A stretch of DNA of 64,000 nt from the NCBI GenBank assembly GCA_964497495.1, contig CAZCCZ010000009.1:35126-99125 (forward strand), read 5' to 3'. Below, in pieces: positions 1 through 8,738 of this stretch (its first letter is position 1; every line of letters starts with the position of its first letter). This stretch comes from CAXXOK01 sp964497495. GTDB lineage: Bacteria > Bacillota > Clostridia > Christensenellales > Aristaeellaceae. The notes beneath the pieces are model-generated. The model saw only the letters and a program-made list of their open reading frames with translations. It did no database searches and was not told the origin of the DNA. The position numbers were made by a program, and so were the translations under genes.

Positions 1-1841
1 TAAGGGTTTTCAATTCGGTCCATCGCAGCTACATCACCTACGAAGATTACGCGCTTGCCATGGTGGACGAGTTTGAGAACAAAGCTTTTGTGAAAACGCG
101 GTTTACCGCGGTATCCGAATCGAAGTTCAAGGACGACGGCAAGAACTTCTTCCGCATCGGCCCCAACGCTTTTACCCGGGCCGGCAGCTATTTCGGCGTG
201 TTCGCGGCGGGTATGGGCGCGTCCTACGGCACGGCGCAGCTCTATCTGGGCAGCCGCCGGGGCGGCAACACCGAGATGCCGAATAATAAACTGGTGGATA
301 TCACCCCGATCTACAATGGGAAGAAGATACCGTACGCCGTACTCACAACCCCCGTGGAGATCATCCTGCGCACGCAGTACGGCAACATCCGCCTGTGCTT
401 CGCCACGAAGGACATGATACTCGTCAAGGGCGAAAACGGGCTGGGGATGCGTATCAACAAGGATATGATTACCCACGAGATCATGAAACCCCGCGGTAAA
501 AAATCCTGGGAGGGCATTTTCCGCTGGACGTGCAGCCTGGTGTTCACGCCGTGGAAAGGCACGGTGGCCATGGACGCCGGATGGGATTGGGAAAAGCTCT
601 GCACGCCGACCGTAGAGGGAGATTTTCTGCCGGATGAAAACGGCGAGCTGCTTTTCTCCGTCGAGGAGTTCGGCTATACCGGCATCGAGCGTAAATCCGT
701 GCCTACGTATGAGGAAGGGCTCGCGGACGTGACGGCGGACTGGAAAGCCTTCCTGGATAAGCAGCCCGCGCTGGCGCCCGAGTACGAAGAGCAGCGCGAG
801 GAAGCCGCCTGGATGACCTGGGCCCATTTGATGTCGCCCTTCGGGCGCATCAAGCGCACCTCCATCTTCATGACGTCCACGGCGGCCGCTTCGGAGTGGC
901 AAATGTGCGAGAACGCCGTGGCGCTCAAGAACAATCTTCCGGTGGCCGTCGAACTGTTGCTTAACATGGTGGATCAGCAGGCGCCCACCGGCCAACTGCC
1001 GGACTTTTACGACGATATGCGCGGTATTTACCAGCTTACCAAACCGCCCATCCAGGGCTGGGCGCTGAAGATACTGATGCGGGAGCACGATTTTGCCAAA
1101 GAAGTGGCCCGCGACAAGCTGGAAATGATGTACGAAGGCTACGGAGCGTGGGCGAACTGGTTTATGAAATACCGTGACGACGACCATGACGGACTGCCGC
1201 AGTACGAGCACGGCGACGAAACCGGCAACGATGACAGCGCTGTCTTTAAGACCCAGCCGATCTTGGAACTGCCCGAGCTCAGCGCGTTCCTGGCCCTTCT
1301 CTTCGAGTCTTTGGGCGATCTGGGCGAAATCCTCGGCCGCGATCGGGAAGAGATCGACGATTGGTACGCGCGTTCCAGGGAGATCATCCGCAGAATGTTG
1401 GAGGCTTTCTGGACGGGCAAGCGTTTCGTCGCGCTGACCAACGGCGACCACCGGATCGTGGATACGAAGTCCGTGATGTTCTACCGTCCGCTGGTGCTGG
1501 GCAAACGGCTGCCTTCGGACGTGGTGGATCAAATGGCTGCCGATCTGGAAGCGGAAGGCGAATTCCTCACGCCGTACGGGCTGATCGGCCAGAGCCGCAC
1601 CAGCGATGACTTCACCTTATCCGGTTTCAGCAACGGCAGGGTCGGCGGTTCGGAAAACCTGCTGATCATTACCGGTCTGTACGACGCGGGCAAGGTGGAA
1701 CTGGCCAAAAAGCTCGCCAAGCGTTACTGCGACGGCATGAAATCGGGCGGAAGCCCCTTCTTCGGCCTGATGCCGGGCTTTGCGGGCAGCTGGGGCGCCG
1801 CGACGTTCCAGGTGCTGGCGAACCTCTACAGCAACATGTAG
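1..1841 (+). CDS. GH63-like (alpha/alpha)6-barrel glycoside hydrolase, 5' partial
   Basis: The reading frame is open to the left window edge (first whole codon at base 3), so the N-terminus lies outside; about 612 residues are visible. An ATG at 60 is internal, since the upstream codons read as ordinary protein. The C-terminal half has a helical-barrel pattern with the segment DGLPQYEHGDETGNDDS near visible residue 395. It resembles the DGLP-Y-hG-(D/E)xGxDxS region of GH63 and related inverting glucosidase/mannosidase/trehalase folds, where acidic residues act as catalysts. A late GGSENLLIITGLYDAG segment fits the same fold. The substrate cannot be read from sequence; GH37, GH15 or GH78-like relatives are alternatives. 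It converges on the sugar ABC operon and is followed by a hairpin terminator. Confidence 0.6.
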   Translation, partial: RVFNSVHRSYITYEDYALAMVDEFENKAFVKTRFTAVSESKFKDDGKNFFRIGPNAFTRAGSYFGVFAAGMGASYGTAQLYLGSRRGGNTEMPNNKLVDITPIYNGKKIPYAVLTTPVEIILRTQYGNIRLCFATKDMILVKGENGLGMRINKDMITHEIMKPRGKKSWEGIFRWTCSLVFTPWKGTVAMDAGWDWEKLCTPTVEGDFLPDENGELLFSVEEFGYTGIERKSVPTYEEGLADVTADWKAFLDKQPALAPEYEEQREEAAWMTWAHLMSPFGRIKRTSIFMTSTAAASEWQMCENAVALKNNLPVAVELLLNMVDQQAPTGQLPDFYDDMRGIYQLTKPPIQGWALKILMREHDFAKEVARDKLEMMYEGYGAWANWFMKYRDDDHDGLPQYEHGDETGNDDSAVFKTQPILELPELSAFLALLFESLGDLGEILGRDREEIDDWYARSREIIRRMLEAFWTGKRFVALTNGDHRIVDTKSVMFYRPLVLGKRLPSDVVDQMAADLEAEGEFLTPYGLIGQSRTSDDFTLSGFSNGRVGGSENLLIITGLYDAGKVELAKKLAKRYCDGMKSGGSPFFGLMPGFAGSWGAATFQVLANLYSNM

Positions 1842-1905
1842 CGGATTGATTCCCATATAATCCCCGCTCCCGTCGCAGGCAGGATGCCGCGGCGGCGCAG
1901 ACCGG

Positions 1906-1946
1906 AAGAACGCCTGTGCGTTTCGCAACGCACAGGCGTTCTTTAC
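1906..1946 (+). terminator. Rho-independent terminator after the GH63-like gene
   Basis: A perfect 13-bp inverted repeat (arms 1908-1920 and 1929-1941, 8-base loop) is followed by TTT. It lies between two convergent genes and may work in both directions. Confidence 0.7.
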
Positions 1947-2115
1947 CGTCGGGGCGGCGAGGCTGGAACGGAACGCCGGCATCCGGGCGCCGAAGGGGGT
2001 AAGCGCCCATGGATGCCGAAACCCCCTCGCTTTTCCCGGAACGGCCGCAGCGAACCAGGGGCGGCCGCGCCGCCGGGCCGCGTTCGTCCGTCGTCCGCCG
2101 GGAACGGAGCCTTGT

Positions 2116-2970
2116 TTACGCCTTTGTCCCGGTCAGGGCGATACCCTCGATAAACTGTTTCTGGACGAACAGATACAGCACCAGCATCGGAACGATCGCC
2201 AAAGCGGAACCGGCCATCATCACGGGGTAGTTGGTGGAATGCTGCCCCTGCAGGGAACTGATTCCCGCCGCGAGCGTCATTTTGCTGGTACTCATATTCA
2301 CGATCAGGGGCCACATCATGTCACTGTAGGCAAAAAGCGCCGTAAAGACCGCCAGGGCCATCATCGCCGTCTTGGTCAGAGGCATCATGACTCTCAGGAA
2401 GCTCTGGAACACGTTGCAGCCGTCCAGCGTGGCCGCTTCCATCAGGTCGTTGGGCAGGCACAGGTAGAACTGACGAAGGAAGAACGTACCGAACGCGCTG
2501 ACCAACCCGGGGAACACCAACGCGAACACCGTGTTCAGCTTGTTGAAAGAGGAAAGCATCATATACTGCGGGATGATGAAAACCTGCGCGGGGAGCATGA
2601 GCTGCGTCAACACGATGAAGAAGAAGAAACGCTTCAGGGGGAAATCCAGCTTCGCGAACGCGAACCCGGCCATCGAGGCGAAAACCGTGGCGCAAAGCAC
2701 CCGGATCAGGATCATCATGCCCGTGTTGAAGTACAGCGCGTCGAAAGGAAGCGTCCGCATGACTTCGGTGTAGTTACGGAAACTCCAGTCCGAAGGGAAG
2801 AAGATCGGCGGGATCATGATCGCTTCACCCTGCGTTTTAAAGGACGTCAGGACCATCCATATGAAGGGAAAGATCATGACGACGGAGCCTGCGACCAGCA
2901 GGGCGTGAACGGGGATTTTCCAGCGCGTTCCGCCGGGGGCCCCTTTTGTTTTCACGGGTATGGCCGTCAC
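2116..2970 (-). CDS. Sugar ABC transporter permease, MalG-like
   Basis: Inner-membrane permease of a CUT1-type carbohydrate importer. About six hydrophobic helices are visible, and the MalG/MalF EAA loop appears as EAATLDGCN, which docks the ATPase. The GTG at 2970 is chosen because GGGAGGT precedes it by 6 bases. An in-frame ATG at 2991 (291 residues) has only a weak ribosome site and overlaps the upstream gene's stop by 8 bases. It is the last gene of binding protein, MalF-like, MalG-like. No ATPase gene is encoded nearby, so a shared MsmX-type ATPase elsewhere is inferred. Family assignment is secure; substrate unknown. Confidence 0.92.
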   Translation of the reverse strand: MTAIPVKTKGAPGGTRWKIPVHALLVAGSVVMIFPFIWMVLTSFKTQGEAIMIPPIFFPSDWSFRNYTEVMRTLPFDALYFNTGMMILIRVLCATVFASMAGFAFAKLDFPLKRFFFFIVLTQLMLPAQVFIIPQYMMLSSFNKLNTVFALVFPGLVSAFGTFFLRQFYLCLPNDLMEAATLDGCNVFQSFLRVMMPLTKTAMMALAVFTALFAYSDMMWPLIVNMSTSKMTLAAGISSLQGQHSTNYPVMMAGSALAIVPMLVLYLFVQKQFIEGIALTGTKA

Positions 2971-2983
2971 AGTCGCACCTCCC

Positions 2984-3907
2984 TTATTCATAATGGATCA
3001 GTTTCTTTTCCGACCAGAACTGGAAGAACGTAATGACCATGATGATGACGAAGCTCCAAAGTACGATGGCCGACGCGTACCCCTTGTTGAACTTCTCAAA
3101 CGCCTCGTGGTAGAAGAGGACCATCAGCGTAATGGCTTTCTTGTACGCGGGATTGCGCGCGGTGATCAGCAGATAGACGGTGTCGAACTGCTTGATGGAA
3201 GTCATCACGCGCATGACGATGACGAAGAAAAGCGTGGGGCTGAGCAGAGGCACGGTGATGTGGAAAAAGCGTTGCAACGCGTTGGCGCCGTCCAGTTCGC
3301 TGGCCTCGTAATACGTGACCGGTATGGTTTGCAACCCGGCCAGGATCAGCACGAGGTCGTACCCGACCGCGCTCCATATGCCGATGGCCGCGCAGGAGAC
3401 GATGGCGGTGTTGGGATCGGACAGCCAGTTGACGCCGCCGGCGCCGAAAAGCCTCAGGAACTGGTTCAGCACTCCGACGTCGGCGTTGAAGATCCATTTC
3501 CAGACCATGGCGATCGCCGCCGGGGCCACGATCATGGGCATGAAATAGATACCGCGGTATAAATCGCGCCCTCTGATTTTCGTGTTGAGCAACACGGCCA
3601 GGATGAGCGCTAAAAATACGCCTACCGGTACGGTAAGCAGCATGTAATAAAGCGTATTCCACGTGGACTGCCATATCTGGCCGTCCCCGAACATTTTTAC
3701 GTAATTATTCAACCCGACGAATTTCGCCGCGCCAAGCCCCTGCGACTTATACAGGCTCAGAATGATCGTTTCGATGAACGGGTAGATATTCAGCACCAGG
3801 AGGCCGATGATGGTTGGCGCGATCATAACGTAAGCCCATCCCCAGCCGTGTCGGGAGCGATAGGGCTTGTGCGCGCGCAGATCGCCTGGCAACGCTCTGG
3901 TATACAT
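2984..3907 (-). CDS. Sugar ABC transporter permease, MalF-like
   Basis: About 307 residues when started at the ATG at 3907, which has an AAGGGA ribosome site 8 bases upstream. The frame stays open to 4117, but that extension would overlap the binding-protein gene and does not look like protein. Six hydrophobic segments and the EAA motif (YYEASELDGAN) mark a CUT1 permease, partner of the MalG-like protein just downstream (stop 13 bases before that start). Expression relative to the binding protein is probably lowered by the hairpin in the preceding intergenic gap. Confidence 0.92.
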   Translation of the reverse strand: MYTRALPGDLRAHKPYRSRHGWGWAYVMIAPTIIGLLVLNIYPFIETIILSLYKSQGLGAAKFVGLNNYVKMFGDGQIWQSTWNTLYYMLLTVPVGVFLALILAVLLNTKIRGRDLYRGIYFMPMIVAPAAIAMVWKWIFNADVGVLNQFLRLFGAGGVNWLSDPNTAIVSCAAIGIWSAVGYDLVLILAGLQTIPVTYYEASELDGANALQRFFHITVPLLSPTLFFVIVMRVMTSIKQFDTVYLLITARNPAYKKAITLMVLFYHEAFEKFNKGYASAIVLWSFVIIMVITFFQFWSEKKLIHYE

Positions 3908-4017
3908 GAGATGCGTCCCTTCGTTCGTTGTACGCCGTGCGACCGCGGCGCCGGGGTATGGGGAAGAATGAAAACGACGCATTTGGTTTGGCCAAACGCG
4001 GTGAGAAAACCCTATGA

Positions 4018-4044
4018 GGGGGAGGCTCTTCGCGAGCCTCCCCC
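4018..4044 (-). promoter_or_regulatory. Intra-operon stem-loop between binding protein and permease
   Basis: A perfect 11-bp GC-rich stem (4018-4028 with 4034-4044, 5-base loop) lies just after the binding-protein stop, without a real T tract. A second, weaker stem follows at about 3980-4000. Such structures commonly stabilise the upstream mRNA or partly stop transcription. Confidence 0.6.
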
Positions 4045-4061
4045 ATGGCGCGGGCTTTCGG

Positions 4062-5285
4062 TCACTCGCCTTCGATTTCCATAATGGTATTGTACAGCTG
4101 GTTGCAGCCGTCCGCAACGGATACCTCGCCCGAGTAGATGGAGGTCATCGTTTCCGTCTCGGTGCCTTCCCAGAGGCTCTTGTTGGGCGAGAAGGGGAAC
4201 TGCACGCCGTAAGGAAGCATCTGAGGATAGCAGGCGATGTTGATCTTGGTGAAGAGATCGGTGAAGTAGTGTTCCGTGCCCTCATAGGCGGGAATGGCGG
4301 CCTTGTTCTGAGCCTGCAGGATGTTCGCCTGCTCGGTGCCGCAGAAGGCGATGAAGTCTTTGACCACATCGGGATTGGCGGTGTTGTAAGCCCCGGCGTA
4401 GCCTAAGCCGTTGTAGATCGAGGCGCGCTTTTTACCCTGCGGAAGCACGGCCAGATCGAACTTGTCCTTGATGAACTCGTTGCTGGTGAAGGCGCTCATC
4501 ATCCAGCTGCCCACGAATTCCATGGCGAGCTTGCCGGCCTGGAACTGCTCGTCGCAGCTCATATCCGTGAAGGATTCGAGGGTCGGGGATACCTTATCCA
4601 CGAGCATCAGGTCCACCCAGGCCTGGATGGCTTCCTGCGTCTCGGGAAGGTTGAAGCCGCACTTGCCGTTTTCGAAAATGAAACCGCCGTTCTGATACAC
4701 GAAGTTATAGTAACCGGTTTGGGTTTCATTCGGGGCGCCGAAGCCGTAGATGCCCTTTTCCGGATCCGTCAGCTTCTTGGCGGTCTCAATCAGCGTGTCC
4801 CACGTCCACGTGTCGTCGGGATAGGCAATACCGGCGTTGTCGAAGATCTCCTTGTTGTAGGCCAACGCGATGGTGTCGTAGTCCTTCGGCACCGCAAGCT
4901 GGGCGCCGTTGAAGTTGTACAGCGCGGTGATGCCGCTGGGGTACGGGGCGTAGTCGTAGTTCAGGTCCGTCAGGTCCAGCAGGACGTTGGCAGAGGCGTA
5001 CTTAAAGAACTGGTTGGAGTGAATCCAGAAAACATCCGGCATCGCGCCGCCCTGGGCGGCCGCTTCCAGCTTCGTCCAGTACTCGGTCCAGGGGGTCACC
5101 TGCGTTTCGATGGTTACGTTCGGATGTTCGGCCGTGTAGGCGTCGGCGATCGCCTTCATGCCCGGCTCCTGGTTCGTGTCCCAGAAGGCGAAGGTAATGG
5201 TCACGTTCTGCTCGGCCAGCGCGATGGGGGCGCAAAGCCCGATCAGCAAGCACAGGGTCAACAGGGATGCGAGAAGCTTCTTCAT
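4062..5285 (-). CDS. Sugar ABC transporter extracellular solute-binding protein
   Basis: 407 residues. A classical signal peptide occupies residues 1-24 and ends in ALA before EQN, so signal peptidase I cleavage is likely; there is no proper lipobox (the Cys is preceded by Leu). The mature part has the family-1 solute-binding fold: a VTITFAFWDTNQEP start, a WDTLIETAKKLT hinge region and an SWMMSAF segment. It captures an oligosaccharide or monosaccharide outside the membrane for the two downstream permeases. GGAGGA sits 8 bases before the ATG. The divergent AraC regulator and GH4 enzyme suggest an alpha-galactoside-type substrate, which is inference only. Confidence 0.92.
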   Translation of the reverse strand: MKKLLASLLTLCLLIGLCAPIALAEQNVTITFAFWDTNQEPGMKAIADAYTAEHPNVTIETQVTPWTEYWTKLEAAAQGGAMPDVFWIHSNQFFKYASANVLLDLTDLNYDYAPYPSGITALYNFNGAQLAVPKDYDTIALAYNKEIFDNAGIAYPDDTWTWDTLIETAKKLTDPEKGIYGFGAPNETQTGYYNFVYQNGGFIFENGKCGFNLPETQEAIQAWVDLMLVDKVSPTLESFTDMSCDEQFQAGKLAMEFVGSWMMSAFTSNEFIKDKFDLAVLPQGKKRASIYNGLGYAGAYNTANPDVVKDFIAFCGTEQANILQAQNKAAIPAYEGTEHYFTDLFTKINIACYPQMLPYGVQFPFSPNKSLWEGTETETMTSIYSGEVSVADGCNQLYNTIMEIEGE

Positions 5286-5364
5286 TGATAGATTCCTCCT
5301 TTTTCAATTTCGGCGCGTTAAGTTATCTTATTCTAGCACTCGATTCGCCGGTTGTGCTATATAC

Positions 5365-5395
5365 ATCCTATAATCGTGGTGCATAATCCTATCAT
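5365..5395. promoter_or_regulatory. Direct repeat spaced 21 bp, candidate AraC operator
   Basis: The 10-mer ATCCTATNAT occurs at 5365-5374 and 5386-5395, exactly 21 bases apart (two helical turns), in the gap between the sugar ABC operon and the AraC gene. AraC proteins usually bind direct half-sites with this spacing. No clear sigma-A promoter was resolved beside it. Confidence 0.45.
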
Positions 5396-5574
5396 ATTGT
5401 TTAAAACGGGTAGCATATGGTTTATTTCAGGCCGCATTACGGGCGGATATGCGAGAATTGTATAAATCATCGGGAGGATAAGTGCGTATCCTCTCTTGCC
5501 GGCTAATTTTCTCCGCGCTATACTGGAGATGCTACGCACGTATGCCTGATTCGGAGGAAAGGGGGGATGCGACG

Positions 5575-6507
5575 ATGGTCGATCTCAACGAGTCCATCAT
5601 GGTCATACATCCCAACCTGTCCACCGTTTCAACCTCCATTGCGCATATCGAACGGGAATACGCCTGCCCTGCCAATATCCTGCGGGTGCTGTGCGCCGCC
5701 AGCGGCGGCTGCACGCTGGTCACGGCGGAGAAAAGCGTGCACCTGATCGGCGCGCGCATGGTGCTGCTGATCGGCGATCTGCCGTACCGCATTTCGCAGC
5801 CCACGGAAGACTGCACGCTGACGAGGCTGGATATCGCCATCGAGAAGGGCAGTTACTACGGCTTCGATATCGGCAAGCTCAAGGACGCCTTTCCGGAAGT
5901 GAAGCGGCTCAACCGGCAGGCCCGCGCCTGCATCGTTTTCTACGATAATTACGCCTTCGTAATCTCCGCGCTGCAGAACATTCACACGTTCTCGCTGTAC
6001 GAGCAGTCGGAACGCGGCATGCAGATCACGTTGACCCTCAGCTTTCTGCTGGCGGCCATCTCCACGTCCTCCTGGGATGAAAACCTGCCGCCCTCCCGCA
6101 ACAGCAAGCACGTCCGCACCGCGTTGCAGTACATACACGAGAACTACATGTGCAACATCACCACCACGGACATCGCGGCCGCGGCGGGCATACACATCGG
6201 GCACCTGCACCGCATTTTCCTTGCGGAAACCGGGTTCCGCCTGGGGGAATACCTGACGAATCTCCGGATCAGCAAGGTCAAATCGCTGCTGATGCGCACG
6301 GATATTTCCACCACGTCCATCGCCTGCCGCGTCGGCATCAGCACGCTGCAGTACTTCAGCCGCCTTTTCAAGCAGCACGTGGGCGTGACGCCGCAGACGT
6401 TCCGGAAAACCTACAACTTAACGTGTAATTACGAGCAGAGGGAAAAATACACTTCGATCGACTATACGCTCGATCCGCCCCGGCTTCCGGAAGGAGGGTC
6501 TCTTTGA
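5575..6507 (+). CDS. AraC-family transcriptional regulator
   Basis: 310 residues from the ATG at 5575, chosen because GGAGGAAAGGGGGG lies just upstream; an earlier ATG at 5482 lacks a ribosome site. The N-terminal 190 residues are a cupin-like effector domain. The C-terminal 100 residues contain the two AraC helix-turn-helix units (YIHENYMCNITTTDIAAAAG... and IACRVGISTLQYFSRLFK). It probably controls the divergent sugar ABC operon and the downstream GH4 gene in response to a sugar. Its stop overlaps the next AraC gene's start by 4 bases, so the two are translationally coupled. Confidence 0.9.
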   Translation: MVDLNESIMVIHPNLSTVSTSIAHIEREYACPANILRVLCAASGGCTLVTAEKSVHLIGARMVLLIGDLPYRISQPTEDCTLTRLDIAIEKGSYYGFDIGKLKDAFPEVKRLNRQARACIVFYDNYAFVISALQNIHTFSLYEQSERGMQITLTLSFLLAAISTSSWDENLPPSRNSKHVRTALQYIHENYMCNITTTDIAAAAGIHIGHLHRIFLAETGFRLGEYLTNLRISKVKSLLMRTDISTTSIACRVGISTLQYFSRLFKQHVGVTPQTFRKTYNLTCNYEQREKYTSIDYTLDPPRLPEGGSL

Positions 6508-7427
6508 TCTCTTTTTTCGATCCGATGTACCGGTGCGGCCCCTACGTGCCCGTTATCCACGCTTATTACGACCGGGCGGACATGCTGCGTTCCACGAACC
6601 ATCTGGTGGACCACTCCCATTCGCTGTGCGAGATCATGTACGTCTGCGAAGGGAACATGAGCATCGAGCTGACGGAAGGCGTGGTGAAAGTCGGGCGCAG
6701 GCAGTTTATCTGGCTGGATTCGAACGTGCGGCACTGGGACCTCCGTTTTTCCGACGACCTGTGCAGCATGATGAACGTGGAGTATCAATACGAGGCGCTC
6801 GATACGCGTGCGCCCTCGCTGGGCGAGGTGGCGCGCAACGACAGGGCGACCGACTACCTGTTAAGCCATCCCTGCAGCCACCTGTTGCTGACGGACAGCA
6901 ACGAAACCGTATACCGGTTGATGAAGGAGATCATCTTGCTGGCGGACAGCACCAACGTGCAGGCGGAAAAACTCTGCTCGCTGCTGTGCACCCAGCTCGT
7001 GCTGGAAGTGGCGCGCCTGAACAGCCACAATATCAGCGACAACGTCCCCGTGAAAAACCGGTACGTCAGCGAGGCCGTGGGCATTATGCAGCGCGATTTC
7101 GCCGAGCCGCTGACCGCCGCGGTCATCGCGGACCAGCTGCATATCCAGCCGACCTATCTCCACCGGCTTTTCAGGGAGCATACGGGGCGGACCATGAGCG
7201 AGCATCTGCAAACGATCCGCATCCAGCAGGCGCAAAGGCTTTTGACGCAGACCGACGATACCCTGCTGGAAATATCGTGCGCGGTGGGGATCAGTAGCCA
7301 GCAGCATTTTTCCAAACTGTTCAGGCATATCGTCGGCATATCGCCGCTTGATTACCGAAACGGAAGGGCGGCGGCGCCGCAGTATCCGCAGCCGAACGAG
7401 AATCGTGAAACATTGAGGGAGGAATAG
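6504..7427 (+). CDS. AraC-family transcriptional regulator (second of a tandem pair)
   Basis: 307 residues. The start is TTG at 6504 with AAGGAGGG seven bases upstream; the stop of the previous gene (TGA 6505-6507) overlaps it. An N-terminal cupin domain (HSHSLCEIMYVCEG near residue 37) precedes a C-terminal AraC double HTH (IADQLHIQPTYLHRLFREH, ISCAVGISSQQHFSKLF). Two coupled AraC regulators between a transporter and a glycosidase suggest joint or antagonistic control of one sugar locus. The inducer is unknown. Confidence 0.9.
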   Translation: MISFFDPMYRCGPYVPVIHAYYDRADMLRSTNHLVDHSHSLCEIMYVCEGNMSIELTEGVVKVGRRQFIWLDSNVRHWDLRFSDDLCSMMNVEYQYEALDTRAPSLGEVARNDRATDYLLSHPCSHLLLTDSNETVYRLMKEIILLADSTNVQAEKLCSLLCTQLVLEVARLNSHNISDNVPVKNRYVSEAVGIMQRDFAEPLTAAVIADQLHIQPTYLHRLFREHTGRTMSEHLQTIRIQQAQRLLTQTDDTLLEISCAVGISSQQHFSKLFRHIVGISPLDYRNGRAAAPQYPQPNENRETLREE

Positions 7428-7430
7428 AAC

Positions 7431-8738
7431 ATGGCGAAGATTACTTTTTTAGGGGCGGGTTCCACGGTTTTCGCGAAAAACGTGCTGGGCGATTGCATGA
7501 TGACACCCGCACTGGCGGATTCCACCATCGCTTTGTATGATATCGACGGGGCGCGGCTGAGCGAAAGCGCGATGATGCTGGAGAACATCAACCGCAACAG
7601 CGGCGGCAAGGCGCATATCGAAAACTACCTTGGCACGGAGAACCGCGTGGCGGCGCTGAAGGGGGCCGATTACGTCGTCAACGCCGTCCAGATCGGCGGC
7701 TACGACCCCGCGACGATCATCGATTTCGAGATTCCCAAAAAGTACGGCCTGCGCCAGACTATCGCGGACACGCTGGGTATCGGCGGTATTTTCCGCGCGC
7801 TGCGCACGATTCCGGTCATGCTGGACATCGCGCGTGAAATCGAGGAAGTCTGCCCCCGGGCGTGGCTCCTCAACTATACGAACCCCATGGCGATTCTCAC
7901 CGGGGCGATGCTGCGCCGTACGGCCGTGAAAACCGTGGGGTTGTGCCACAGCGTGCAGGTGTGCTGTCCCACGTTGCTGGAAGGGCTTGGCATGCCGTAC
8001 GACGACCGCGTGCAGTGGAAAATCGCCGGGATCAACCACCAGGCCTGGCTTTTGGAAGTCACCCGCGACGGCTGCGATCTTTACCCGGAGATCAAGCGCC
8101 GGGCCGCCGCCCGCACGGAGAAACACAACGATATGGTGCGCTACGAGATCATGCGGCGCTTCGGATACTACGTCACGGAATCCAGCGAACACAACAGCGA
8201 ATACATGCCGTTCTTCATCAAGTCGAAGTACCCGGAGCTGATCGACCGGTTCAACATCCCGCTGGACGAATATCCCCGCCGATGCGTGGAGCAGATAAAG
8301 AAATGGAACGCCCAGCGGGACGAACTGGTGCATAATCACCAGCTCACGCACGAGCGTTCCAGCGAGTACGCAAGCTACATCATGGAAGCCATGGAGACGA
8401 ACCGGCCCGTGAAGATCGGCGGCAACGTGCTCAACACCGGTTTGATCACCAACCTTCCGGATAACGCCGTGGTCGAAGTCCCCTGCATGGTGGATGCCAG
8501 CGGGGTGACGCCGACGTTCGTTGGCGCGCTGCCCGAGCAGTGCGCGGCGATGAACCGGACGAACGTCAACGTGCAGCTCCTTACGCTTGAAGCCGCGCGC
8601 ACGCTGGACAGGAACTATATATACCTCGCGGCAATGATGGATCCGCATACCGCGTCGGAGCTGTCCATCGACGATATCGTCGCCCTGTGCGACGAACTGC
8701 TGGAAGCGCACCGCGCCTGGCTGCCGGCCTACCGGTAA
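7431..8738 (+). CDS. melA: GH4 alpha-galactosidase-like glycosidase (MelA-like)
   Basis: 435 residues, preceded by GAGGGAGGA and the ATG at 7431, 3 bases after the second AraC gene. GH4 enzymes use NAD+ and a divalent metal for an oxidation-elimination mechanism. Visible hallmarks are the Rossmann start GAGSTVF (residues 8-14), DTLGIGG at 113-119, NYTNPMA at 148-154, and the expected metal ligands Cys172 (GLCHS) and His203 (GINHQAW). The DTLG-GG-FRALRTIP segment resembles MelA alpha-galactosidases more than 6-phospho-glucosidases. Alpha-galacturonidase or alpha-glucosidase activity is possible. It acts in the cytoplasm, presumably on the imported sugar. Confidence 0.82.
   Translation: MAKITFLGAGSTVFAKNVLGDCMMTPALADSTIALYDIDGARLSESAMMLENINRNSGGKAHIENYLGTENRVAALKGADYVVNAVQIGGYDPATIIDFEIPKKYGLRQTIADTLGIGGIFRALRTIPVMLDIAREIEEVCPRAWLLNYTNPMAILTGAMLRRTAVKTVGLCHSVQVCCPTLLEGLGMPYDDRVQWKIAGINHQAWLLEVTRDGCDLYPEIKRRAAARTEKHNDMVRYEIMRRFGYYVTESSEHNSEYMPFFIKSKYPELIDRFNIPLDEYPRRCVEQIKKWNAQRDELVHNHQLTHERSSEYASYIMEAMETNRPVKIGGNVLNTGLITNLPDNAVVEVPCMVDASGVTPTFVGALPEQCAAMNRTNVNVQLLTLEAARTLDRNYIYLAAMMDPHTASELSIDDIVALCDELLEAHRAWLPAYR

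Noticed and set aside
3986..3997. Palindrome GTTTGGCCAAAC as an operator
   Set aside because: It lies inside a transcribed intergenic gap and forms part of a second RNA hairpin (about 3980-4000), so a structural role is more likely.
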